A stretch of DNA of 64,000 bases from Holophaga sp. (GTDB lineage: Bacteria; Acidobacteriota; Holophagae; Holophagales; Holophagaceae). The position numbers and the translations under genes were made by a program. Under the pieces are notes generated by a model. It was not told the origin of the DNA, ran no database searches, and saw only the letters and a program-made list of their open reading frames with translations. Below, one piece after another: positions 17,562 through 24,771 of this stretch. The stretch is taken from NCBI GenBank assembly GCA_016715205.1, contig JADKBC010000001.1:62001-126000 (forward strand), read 5' to 3'. How positions within the stretch are numbered: position 1 is the first letter of the stretch; each line of letters starts with the position of its first letter.

Positions 17562-18146
17562 CTAAAGCCCTAACCGCTCCGCCAGCGCCCGTGCCGCGCG
17601 GCCGCGGTGGCTGAACCGATGCTTGATATCGCTGGGCAGTTCGCCAAAGGTCTGCTCGAAACCCTCGGGGATGAAGATGGGATCGTAGCCGAACCCTTGC
17701 TCGCCCCGGTGTTCCAGGGCCAGCGTCCCTTCCACGGCGCCGCCGACGGTGAAGGGCGCCCCGTTGAGGGGCGCCAGGGCCAGTACGCACACGAACCGGG
17801 CGCACCGGGGGACATCGGGGGGGATCATGGCCAGCAGTTTGCGGTTCTTGGTGGGGTAGTCCAATTCAGGGGCAAAGCGGGCCGACAGCACCCCAGGGCC
17901 GCCCCAGAGCGCATCCACGCAAAGGCCAGAATCATCGGCCAGCACTCCGTCCACGGTCTCGGTGCCGTACTGCTGCCACCACCGCAGGGCATTCGTCGCC
18001 TTTTGCAGCGCGTTGTCCTGAAAGAAGGCGCCATCTTCTGGAATATCCGGCGCCGAGGCGGGCCACAGCACGAAACGAACGCCGGGCAGCAGTTCGGTAA
18101 GTTCCTGGGCCTTGTGAGCGTTTCGGGAGGCCAGCAGCAGCTTCAC
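17562..18146 (-). CDS. rdgB: XTP/dITP diphosphatase (RdgB/HAM1 family)
   Basis: This cytoplasmic house-cleaning enzyme (194 residues) hydrolyses dITP, XTP and ITP to monophosphates and so keeps deaminated purines out of DNA. The N-terminus KLLLASRNAHKAQEL is the family substrate-binding start. DDSGLCVDAL (about residues 66-75) holds the catalytic Asp. EHRGEQGFGYDPIFIPEG (about 140-157) and SHRGRAARAL complete the signature set. The start is GTG at 18146. It is last in a minus-strand set, two bases after the stop of the small 80-residue gene and downstream of the moeB-like gene. Its length matches the usual 190-200 residues. Confidence 0.95.
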   Translation of the reverse strand: MKLLLASRNAHKAQELTELLPGVRFVLWPASAPDIPEDGAFFQDNALQKATNALRWWQQYGTETVDGVLADDSGLCVDALWGGPGVLSARFAPELDYPTKNRKLLAMIPPDVPRCARFVCVLALAPLNGAPFTVGGAVEGTLALEHRGEQGFGYDPIFIPEGFEQTFGELPSDIKHRFSHRGRAARALAERLGL

Positions 18147-18148
18147 GA

Positions 18149-18391
18149 TCAGCCTTTCTCGAAAAAGGAAGTGCCAAACCCGCGCAAGACCCCAATGTGA
18201 TCCTCGGGGCCAGCGGGACCTTCCTCGGTGATGCCTTCCACCCGAGAAGGCATGAGGCCAGCCTTCAGGGCTGCAGAAAAGGCCAGATCTCCCGCCTCGG
18301 CTTCGGAGGTGGCACAGACCCGCACGGTCTTCATGAAACCCTGGTTGCCATGGGTGCCTTCCACCATCACATCGTAGAACTGCTTATCCAT
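18149..18391 (-). CDS. Small conserved-looking hypothetical protein, 80 residues
   Basis: The start at 18391 is set by GGAGG six to seven bases upstream; an in-frame ATG at 18406 would add five residues. The sequence (MDKQFYDVMVEGTHGNQG at the N-terminus, then KTVRVCATSEAEAGDLAFSAAL) reads as a compact beta-alpha-beta fold without signal peptide or membrane span. No family recognised. Being squeezed between moeB-like and rdgB with 15- and 2-base gaps, it is almost certainly co-transcribed with them. A ubiquitin-like sulfur carrier is unlikely because there is no C-terminal Gly-Gly (it ends FFEKG). Confidence 0.72.
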   Translation of the reverse strand: MDKQFYDVMVEGTHGNQGFMKTVRVCATSEAEAGDLAFSAALKAGLMPSRVEGITEEGPAGPEDHIGVLRGFGTSFFEKG

Positions 18392-18406
18392 GGATTCCTC
18401 CAACAC

Positions 18407-19405
18407 TTAACATCCAACCGTTTCGCTGTACCAGGCGCGGGCCTTTTCGGGTGAAAGGTCACCGTGGATAAGGGCGCGCCCATCGCGAAACAGTACCACC
18501 CGCCAGGCTCCTTCCTGGCCGGAAAGTGCCAAGGTGCTGAGTTTCCATGGCTGCCCCGTGCGCGCCTCGAAGCGGGTTAGCAAGGCTTCGAGATCCAAGC
18601 GGCTGGGCGGGTTCACGCGGATCTGGATGCCATCCAGACCACACAGGCGCGAGGCCCGAAGGCTCCACCGCGCATCCAGGAATTCCGTGATTTTCTCGGA
18701 ACAGAAGTGACACCGCGTGCGAGGCGGCTGGATGAACTGCCGTTCGTTGCGCCAGAAATCAAAGCGCGCCAGCTCCGTGTGCGGCGCTTTCCCCGTGAGC
18801 ACCTTGAGGGCTTCGAGCGCGGCCCAGCTGCCGATTACGCCCACGGCTGGGCCCAGCACCCCCGCGCTATCGCAGGTATCCACATCGCCACTGGCAGGTG
18901 GGTCTTCCATCAGGCAGCGCAGGCAGGGGGTGTGGGGTGGATGAATGGGCCACACCATGCCTTCCGCGCCCAGTGCCCCGGCATAGATCCAGGGCGTGCC
19001 CGTGAGGATGGCAATATCGTTGATGAGGTAGCGGGCCTCGAAGTTATCGGTGCCATCCAGGATCAGGTCAAAGCCAGTCAACAGCTCCCGCGCCGTGCCG
19101 CTGGTGAGATCGGCGATCACCGGGCGAATCTCCACCTCGGAATTGGCCTCCCGCAGCCGCGCCGCCGCCGCTTCGGCCTTGGGCCGCAGGAGATCGTTCT
19201 CCCCATAGAGCAGCTGCCGTTGGAGGTTGCTTTCCTCCACAATATCCCGGTCGATGATCGTGAGATGCCCCACGCCCGCCCGCACCAGCCAAGGCGCGAT
19301 CACTGAGCCTGTGGCGCCCAGGCCCACCAGCACCACCCGGGCCGTGCGCAGCCTGGCATCGGCCTCAGCCCCTAGGTAAATGCGTTGCTTGCGGTAGCGA
19401 TCCAT
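18407..19405 (-). CDS. ThiF/MoeB-family E1-like adenylyltransferase
   Basis: A cytoplasmic enzyme of 332 residues that adenylates the C-terminus of a sulfur-carrier protein (MoaD or ThiS type). The nucleotide-binding VVLVGLGATGSVIAPWLVRAG (about residues 25-45), IIDRDIVEESNLQRQLLY with the conserved Asp/Arg/Gln, and LDGTDNFEARYLIND are all present. Two Cys pairs (CLRC near residue 167 and CHFC near 235) form the zinc site. The catalytic Cys region (DTCDSAGVLGP) is present. An extra C-terminal domain of about 85 residues replaces the rhodanese domain of some MoeB proteins and is not recognised. Which carrier it serves (molybdopterin or thiamine) cannot be told; no moaD or thiS is nearby. Confidence 0.87.
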   Translation of the reverse strand: MDRYRKQRIYLGAEADARLRTARVVLVGLGATGSVIAPWLVRAGVGHLTIIDRDIVEESNLQRQLLYGENDLLRPKAEAAAARLREANSEVEIRPVIADLTSGTARELLTGFDLILDGTDNFEARYLINDIAILTGTPWIYAGALGAEGMVWPIHPPHTPCLRCLMEDPPASGDVDTCDSAGVLGPAVGVIGSWAALEALKVLTGKAPHTELARFDFWRNERQFIQPPRTRCHFCSEKITEFLDARWSLRASRLCGLDGIQIRVNPPSRLDLEALLTRFEARTGQPWKLSTLALSGQEGAWRVVLFRDGRALIHGDLSPEKARAWYSETVGC

Positions 19406-19534
19406 GGTGAACAGCTTACTGGGGGAACGGGATCGGGATCCATCCGTGGGCCAGAATGTTCAGCGCGTTCTGGGTGCCTGCCGTGAAAAAGGAGAACGCA
19501 ATCCACCCAGCGATGGCTGGAAATTCGACCCTGT

Positions 19535-19573
19535 AAGAAAAGAGGACAAGCCTAGGCTCGTCCTCTTTTCTTT
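19535..19573 (-). terminator. Rho-independent terminator of the DUF6941-like gene
   Basis: A stem of 18 bp with one wobble (AAGAAAAGAGGAC arm) has a two-base loop; on the minus strand it is followed by TCTTTTCTTA. It lies 14 bases after the stop at 19587. The A/T ends make it potentially active in both directions. Confidence 0.83.
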
Positions 19574-19586
19574 GGAAGGTCTTGGC

Positions 19587-20051
19587 TTAGTGGTTGGTAG
19601 CGCCCTGCTCGGCCATGGCCTTTTCGTACTCGGCCTGGAGGCGGCTGGCATCGGAGATGGCGAACTTGTAGACGTATTCAAAGCGGTCGGTGCCCTTGGT
19701 GAGGCCGATGATCACTTCGTAGACGCCCTCTGCGCTGACTTCGAAGGGGCTGGCGATGACGTTGAAGGTGCCTTCCTTGGCGCCGTCGGGGATCTGGACA
19801 TCGCTGTCGCGAATGATGTCCTTGCGCTCGCCGCCGGGGCTCACGATGGAGAAGCTGAACTTGAACTGCCCGTCCATGCGGCTGAAGCGGGTGTAGAAGC
19901 ACACCTTGGGGAGGACGAAGGGAACCTGGGGAACCACGATGTGGTGGTCGTAGATGCCCATGAGGGAGGTCTTGCCGCCCATCTCCTGACGGATATCGTC
20001 ACAGAGCAGGGTGAACTCGTGCTTGGGGGCCTTGATCTGAACTTCCTGCAT
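19587..20051 (-). CDS. DUF6941-like small cytosolic protein
   Basis: A protein of 154 residues starting at 20051 behind AGGAG. The opening EFTLLCDDIRQEMGGKTSLMGIYDHHIVVP resembles the DUF6941 family, in which the CDDIR and GK-x-SLMGIY positions are conserved. The rest is a beta-sandwich-like succession (FKFSFSIVSPGGE, GTFNVIASPFEVSAEGVYEVIIGL) and a short charged helix. No signal peptide. Function is unknown. It is monocistronic, with a terminator after it, and divergent from the 5'-nucleotidase gene across a 118-base gap. Confidence 0.72.
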   Translation of the reverse strand: MQEVQIKAPKHEFTLLCDDIRQEMGGKTSLMGIYDHHIVVPQVPFVLPKVCFYTRFSRMDGQFKFSFSIVSPGGERKDIIRDSDVQIPDGAKEGTFNVIASPFEVSAEGVYEVIIGLTKGTDRFEYVYKFAISDASRLQAEYEKAMAEQGATNH

Positions 20052-20169
20052 GAAATCTCCTGAGTGAACGGCCAGTTTACCTTCAGGCGGGGGCCTTTCC
20101 AAACGAAAGCCTCGGACGTCAGCCTGGCGGGCCTTCCAGAGTATCGTATTCAGGTTCTAGGAGGCACCT

Positions 20170-21780
20170 GTGTTCCGTTGGATCGGCATTCTATTCCTTA
20201 CCCTGGCCCTTCCAGCCCAGGAGCTGAAGATCCAAGTGCTGTGCACCACGGATATGCACGGGGCCATCATGCCCGAGGATGCCTTCACCTTGCAGCCCGC
20301 GGCCAAGGGCTGGGCCAAGACCGCCACCCTGATCCGGGAGCTCAAGGCCAAAAACCCTCATACGCTTCTGGTGGACTGCGGCGACACGATCCAGGGCGAG
20401 CCCTCTTCCTACGTGCGCGCCCGGCTCCACCCCGAACTGGCTGAACCCTCCATGACCATCATGAACGCCCTGGGCTACCACGCCATGACCGTGGGCAACC
20501 ACGATTTCGACTGGGGCGCGGCCATTCTCCGCAAGGCCGAGGAACAGGCCACCTTTCCCTGGTTGGCGGCCAACGCCGTCCTCGCCCGCAGCGGGAAGGC
20601 CGCCTTTGCCCCCTACGCGGTGGTGGAACTGGGCGGCGCGAAGATCGGCATTCTGGGCCTGACCACCTCTGGCATGAATCGCATCGCCGATCCCGCCAAC
20701 ATTGATGATTTTCGCTTCCAGGATGCGGTGGAAACGGCCCGCACCATGGTTCCTTTGCTGCGGGACAAGGAGAAAGTCGATGTGGTGGTGATCGCCCTGC
20801 ATGGCGGTCTGGGCACTAGCGATACCGGTCTGTTTGAAGAAAACCAGGCCATGGCGCTGATCGAGCGTGTACCCGGCATCGATCTGATGCTCTGCGGCCA
20901 CACCCATGAAGCCCTTTCCACCCGCCATAAGGGCGTGCCCATCCTGCAGGCCCAGGCCCAAGGCCGTGCCCTTGGCGTGGCCGAGCTGGTCCTGATGAAG
21001 GCAAAGAATCAATGGAAGGTCGCCACCAGCGAGACGCGGCTGGTGCGCCCCACCCTGGACACGGCCAACGATCCCCAGGTAATAGAGGCCACCGCGGCCC
21101 TGCGCAAAGTAACGAACGACTACCTGGATACCTTTGCCACCAACCTGACGGTGGACCTGGATGGGCGCTGGTCGCGCATGGAAGATTCCACGGTGCTGCA
21201 ACTGCTCCACACTGTGCAGCGCAAGGCCGTGGGCGCGCAGCTTTCGGCGGCCTTCAGCCCCTCCACGCGCTACTTCGTGCCCAAGGGTCCTACTTCCATC
21301 CGCCAGTTCTGGGCCCTGATGCCCTACGAAAACAAGGTGGCCCGGATCCGGGTAACGGGTCTCCAGGTCAAGCTCTGGCTGGAACATGCCGCGCGGTACT
21401 ACAACTTCAGCCACCTGCCGGAACTGGTGAATCGCGAAGTGGCCGGGTTTGATTTCGACATGATCGATGGGGTGGCCTACGCCCTGGATCTCTCCAAGCC
21501 CCTGGGCCAGCGCGTCATCGACCTGAAGTTCCAGGGCCAGCCTGTGAAGGAAAACCAAACCTTTACCTTGGCCGTGAACAGCTACCGTCTGGCAGGGGGT
21601 GGCGGCTACCTGAACGCCATCCATTTCAAGGGACAGCCCGAACTGGTGAACCCCACCTCCCTGCGCAATCTGCTCTTTGAATATGTGTTGGGTCAGCCCA
21701 CCCTCAACATTCCGTTGGTGGAGAAATGGCGCATCATTCCGGCCCTGGATCGGGAACGGGTGCTCGCTCAGATGAAATAA
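20170..21780 (+). CDS. Secreted 5'-nucleotidase / 2',3'-cyclic-nucleotide phosphodiesterase
   Basis: A periplasmic enzyme of 536 residues that takes phosphate off nucleotides or cyclic nucleotides. After a short signal peptide (FRWIGILFLTLALPAQ), the metallophosphoesterase motifs appear in order: TTDMHG (about residues 28-33), DCGDTIQG (about 73-80), VGNHDFDWG (about 110-118), ALHGG (about 219-223) and CGHTHE (about 243-248), together supplying the two-metal site. The C-terminal 5_nucleotid_C domain (about 300-490) has the YFVPKGPTSIRQFWALMPYENKV substrate-recognition region and NSYRLAGGGGY. Start is GTG behind AGGAGG. Its 3' end is only seven bases from the convergent Rrf2 gene. Confidence 0.92.
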   Translation: MFRWIGILFLTLALPAQELKIQVLCTTDMHGAIMPEDAFTLQPAAKGWAKTATLIRELKAKNPHTLLVDCGDTIQGEPSSYVRARLHPELAEPSMTIMNALGYHAMTVGNHDFDWGAAILRKAEEQATFPWLAANAVLARSGKAAFAPYAVVELGGAKIGILGLTTSGMNRIADPANIDDFRFQDAVETARTMVPLLRDKEKVDVVVIALHGGLGTSDTGLFEENQAMALIERVPGIDLMLCGHTHEALSTRHKGVPILQAQAQGRALGVAELVLMKAKNQWKVATSETRLVRPTLDTANDPQVIEATAALRKVTNDYLDTFATNLTVDLDGRWSRMEDSTVLQLLHTVQRKAVGAQLSAAFSPSTRYFVPKGPTSIRQFWALMPYENKVARIRVTGLQVKLWLEHAARYYNFSHLPELVNREVAGFDFDMIDGVAYALDLSKPLGQRVIDLKFQGQPVKENQTFTLAVNSYRLAGGGGYLNAIHFKGQPELVNPTSLRNLLFEYVLGQPTLNIPLVEKWRIIPALDRERVLAQMK

Positions 21781-21786
21781 CCGCCC

Positions 21787-22281
21787 TTAGTGGCAGCTTC
21801 CAGAGCCGCAGTTTTCCGGGCAGCCCGGCTTGGAGGGTGCGGAGGCAATGCCATCCACCAAGGTAATGGGATCAAAACAGCCAAGGTCAGCCAGCGAGGT
21901 GGAGCCCATTTTGGCCCGGAACCGCGCGATCTCTTCCACCCAGAATTCGTGGAAGGGGCAGTGTTTTTCCGGTTCAGGCACGGCGCAGGTGCGTAGCCCC
22001 AGAAAACAACCCTTGTCCCAGCCTTCGCCTTCCACGGCGGTGACAATTTCATCCAGTGTGATCTGCTCGGCGGGTCGACTCAGCAGCACGCCGCCACTGC
22101 GGCCCCGGCGGGTCTTGACCAGCCCCTGGGTGCCCAGGCGATTGACAATCTTGGCGAGAAAGGGGCCTGGCAGCTTGGTGGACGCAGCGATGGAAGCCAC
22201 CTGCGCGGGGTTACCCCCGGGGCCTTCCATGCAGTTGAGTGCCAGCACCGCGTAGCCGGTGGTGAGCGACAGGGGAAACAT
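21787..22281 (-). CDS. Rrf2-family transcriptional regulator with Cys-rich C-terminus
   Basis: A DNA-binding regulator of 164 residues. The winged-helix domain (about residues 3-85) has the Rrf2 pattern TTGYAVLALNCMEG, ASIAASTKLPGPFLAKIVNRLGTQGLVKTRRGRSGGVLL. Three Cys in a C-x6-C-x8-C array (about residues 92, 99 and 108; CFLGLRTC then KHC) match the Fe-S-binding cysteines of IscR/NsrR-type Rrf2 proteins, so redox, NO or iron-sulfur sensing is likely. The tail adds GCPENCGSGSCH, with three more Cys and a His, which is not a standard family feature. A CCTAG-N13-CTAGG inverted repeat at 22303-22325 could be its own operator. Regulated genes are unknown. Confidence 0.88.
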   Translation of the reverse strand: MFPLSLTTGYAVLALNCMEGPGGNPAQVASIAASTKLPGPFLAKIVNRLGTQGLVKTRRGRSGGVLLSRPAEQITLDEIVTAVEGEGWDKGCFLGLRTCAVPEPEKHCPFHEFWVEEIARFRAKMGSTSLADLGCFDPITLVDGIASAPSKPGCPENCGSGSCH

Positions 22282-22302
22282 GGGAATACCTCTGGTTTCC
22301 GA

Positions 22303-22325
22303 CCTAGGGGTCCATTAATTCTAGG
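22303..22325. promoter_or_regulatory. Inverted repeat upstream of the Rrf2 gene
   Basis: CCTAG, 13 bases, CTAGG lies 22-44 bases upstream of the Rrf2 ATG in an AT-rich divergent promoter region shared with the ThiE-like gene. It could be an autoregulatory operator. Short arms make chance occurrence possible. Confidence 0.35.
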
Positions 22326-22410
22326 CACAAGCTACACGTTTTTAATTGTTTTTTATGGGCCGCCCCTTGAAATTCACAACCGGGCATGATGTTCGAGAGG
22401 ACGCTCAATC

Positions 22411-22977
22411 GTGCACATCCTGGCCATTTCTCCCGGCGAAGGCTTCGAGCAGGCCCGTTGGTCCTCGGTGCTCTCCTCGGGCATCGATGGGCTGATGCTC
22501 CGGGAAAAACACCTGGAAGCCAAGGCCTTGCTGGAACTCACCCGCCGAGCTCAAGAACTGGCGCCCCACCTTCGGCTCTGGGTGAATGGTCGATTGGATG
22601 TGGCCCTGGCGGCGGGCTGCGGCCTGCATGCTCCAGAGCACTACCCCGAGATTCCCCCGACCATGGTGCCGATCTCTCGCCCCTGGCACCAGCCAGCCCA
22701 GTTCCCGGAGCGGGCCATGGCCCAGCAACTTCTGGTGTCGCCCGTCTTTGCCACGCCCGGCAAGGGGCCATGCCTGGGCGTTCAGGGGCTGCATGCCTGG
22801 CTGGATCAAATGCATTCCTTCGAGGGCCAGATCCTGGCCCTGGGTGGCATCACGCCCGGTAACTGCGCCGAGCTCAAACACCCGCGCTTGGCCGGGGTGG
22901 CCCTGATCCGTGCGCTCTGGGAGTCGCCCGACCCGCGACAGGTGGTGACGAAGCTGAGGGAAGCCTGGGCCAGCTGA
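22411..22977 (+). CDS. Thiamine phosphate synthase / TenI-like protein
   Basis: A TIM-barrel protein of 188 residues of the ThiE/TenI family, slightly shorter than typical ThiE (about 210). DGLMLREKHLEAKAL (about residues 26-40) corresponds to the ThiE LREK segment that binds the pyrimidine diphosphate. WVNGRLDVALAAGCGLHAPE matches the IND..DxALxxxADGVHLG region, but the sequence is less conserved. ALGGITPGNCAEL near residue 150 is the phosphate-binding GGI loop. The start GTG at 22411 follows a GAGAGGA. No other thi gene or TPP riboswitch is nearby, so TenI-type activity or a different role is possible. First gene of a plus-strand run to rlmN. Confidence 0.77.
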   Translation: MHILAISPGEGFEQARWSSVLSSGIDGLMLREKHLEAKALLELTRRAQELAPHLRLWVNGRLDVALAAGCGLHAPEHYPEIPPTMVPISRPWHQPAQFPERAMAQQLLVSPVFATPGKGPCLGVQGLHAWLDQMHSFEGQILALGGITPGNCAELKHPRLAGVALIRALWESPDPRQVVTKLREAWAS

Positions 22978-22992
22978 GAGTATTCTTTCCGC

Positions 22993-24414
22993 ATGTTCCG
23001 CGACCTTCGCACCCGAGTCACCGCCACCCGACGCCTCCTGGCGTGGGTGCTGTTCGTCATCCTGCTGGGCGCCGCGAGCTTTTTCTTTTTCAAGGAACAT
23101 GCCCACCCCGCCCTGCGCCGCGCCAGTATCGTGCTCATGGATGTGGCGGGGGCCATCCTGGTCATCAAGCTGTTGACCTTTTTCCTGTTCGACCCCCTCC
23201 TGAGCCAGCGCCGCACGGCCACCCCGGGCTTTGCACGCGACCTGATCGTGGCGGTGCTTTATTCCGTGGTGGGCTGGTTCATTCTCAAGGATGTCATGGG
23301 CGTCACCGTGGGCCAGTTGCTGGGCACCGGTGCCATTGCTGCGGCGGTCATCGGCCTCTCCATGCAGGAAACCCTGGGCAATCTGTTTGCCGGCATCTCC
23401 ATGCGCCTGGATCCAGCCTTCGAGGTGGGCGATTGGGTGGAAGTTTCCGGCAATCTGCGCGGCGGGCCTGGCCGAGAATCCTTCATCGGCGAAGTCACCT
23501 CCATGACCTGGCGCACGGTGCAGTTGCGCACAGAAAACGGCGATACCGACATTTTTCCCAATCGGGCCATCGCCCAAGCCGTGGTCACCAATCTGTACGT
23601 GCCTTCCGGGCTGCACCGCCGCACGGCCCGCTTGATCGTTGAACCCAACGCCGACCTGCACCTCGCCATGGACAAGCTCACCATCGCCCTGGCCGGCATC
23701 CCCCACTACCCGCACCATCGCCCGGAGGTGGTGGTGTGGGGCTTCGACATGGGCGGCGCCATTCTTGAAATGCGCTGGTGGGCCTTGGGTTTCCGCCATG
23801 GTCGCGCTGGTAATTTCTTGGCCTTGCGCTTGGCCAATACTGTGCTGCCCCGGGAAGGCTTTCCGCTCCTTGGCCCCCATGGCGCCACCACGCTGCATCC
23901 AAGGGTTCGCCAAATGAGCGAAACCGCCTTGGCGGAGCTATTGGGGAAACTGAAGCTGCCTGTTACCTGGGCCCAGGAACTGCATGGGCTCATCCAGCTC
24001 CGCCACGTGGCACCGGAGGAGGGCCTGATCCGGGAAGGCGACCCGGGCCAGAGCCTCTTTTCTGTACTGAGTGGTCACCTCCGGGTGGTGAAGCCCGTGG
24101 AAAGAACGGAACCCCACACCGGCCTGTACTGGGAAACCCTGGCGGAACTGGGCCCAGGGGACTGGTTTGGGGAAGCTTCCCTGCTCACCGGGGCACCCCG
24201 CAACGCCACGGTGGTCGCCAGCACCGCGTGCGAACTGGTGGAAGTGCCCAAGAGCGCCTTTGAGAGCTGCATCCGCCGAGAGCCCCAGATCCTGGAAAAC
24301 CTGGTGGATCTCATGGAAACCCGGGCCCATCACTTGGAAGGCCTTGGCTTGGAGGGCCACCCCCATCCCCGGGAGCAATGGCTTTCTCAGATCCGCGGAT
24401 GGTTCGGGGTCTAG
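22993..24414 (+). CDS. MscS-type mechanosensitive channel with C-terminal cyclic-nucleotide-binding domain
   Basis: An inner-membrane channel of 473 residues. Three or four helices: about 14-33 (LLAWVLFVILLGAASFFFF), 47-70, 80-100 and the pore-lining GTGAIAAAVIGLSMQETLGNLFAGISM (about 112-138), which carries the Gly/Ala packing and QE(T)LGN motif of MscS TM3. The beta domain follows (GDWVEVSG, GEVTSMTWRTVQLRTENGDTDIFPNR). From about 335 to 445 a cNMP-binding domain has LIREGDPGQSLFSVLSGHLRVV and the phosphate-binding cassette GDWFGEASLLTGAPRNATVVA. This suggests gating, or relief of gating, by cyclic nucleotide on top of membrane tension. It follows the ThiE-like gene by 15 bases. Confidence 0.9.
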   Translation: MFRDLRTRVTATRRLLAWVLFVILLGAASFFFFKEHAHPALRRASIVLMDVAGAILVIKLLTFFLFDPLLSQRRTATPGFARDLIVAVLYSVVGWFILKDVMGVTVGQLLGTGAIAAAVIGLSMQETLGNLFAGISMRLDPAFEVGDWVEVSGNLRGGPGRESFIGEVTSMTWRTVQLRTENGDTDIFPNRAIAQAVVTNLYVPSGLHRRTARLIVEPNADLHLAMDKLTIALAGIPHYPHHRPEVVVWGFDMGGAILEMRWWALGFRHGRAGNFLALRLANTVLPREGFPLLGPHGATTLHPRVRQMSETALAELLGKLKLPVTWAQELHGLIQLRHVAPEEGLIREGDPGQSLFSVLSGHLRVVKPVERTEPHTGLYWETLAELGPGDWFGEASLLTGAPRNATVVASTACELVEVPKSAFESCIRREPQILENLVDLMETRAHHLEGLGLEGHPHPREQWLSQIRGWFGV

Positions 24415-24451
24415 GTTTTGCTGGGCGCTACACTGAAGGCCGGAGCACGTC

Positions 24452-24739
24452 ATGGAAATCCCTGAACACCTGCACGAACTTGTGGACCAGCTCGGCAAGG
24501 CCCTGGTGCAAGCCTTGGCCACCGACGATGCGAGCCGCAGCCTGGCGCGCAAGATCCAGCATGAAGGTTTTGAAGTGGCCCTCATGATCGAAGCCACCGT
24601 GGCGCTGCACAAACGGGACACGAACGAAGCCATGGAACCAAGCTTGGAATCAGCCGTGCCCGATCCAGAGCTCGCCGCCACGCCCTGGTCCGATGAAGAC
24701 CGCGCCTTTCTGCGCACCTTCAAGATTTCCCTCGATTGA
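24452..24739 (+). CDS. Small hypothetical protein, 95 residues
   Basis: An acidic helical protein (EIPEHLHELVDQLGKALVQALATDD, then ARKIQHEGFEVALMIEATVALH) without signal peptide or membrane span. It begins at an ATG behind GGAGCACGTC and its stop overlaps the possible TTG start of the rlmN frame. No family is recognised. Its position in the MscS-rlmN run and clean codon use support a real gene. Confidence 0.68.
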   Translation: MEIPEHLHELVDQLGKALVQALATDDASRSLARKIQHEGFEVALMIEATVALHKRDTNEAMEPSLESAVPDPELAATPWSDEDRAFLRTFKISLD

Positions 24740-24771
24740 GCCAGGGTTCGCAGGCCTCCAGGAGCATCGCA

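Noticed and set aside
20191..21624. 477-residue minus-strand open frame
   Set aside because: Antisense shadow of the 5'-nucleotidase gene, which has complete metal-site motifs.
22405..23913. 502-residue minus-strand open frame
   Set aside because: Antisense to the ThiE-like and MscS genes; composition is Gly/His/Gln-rich without motifs.
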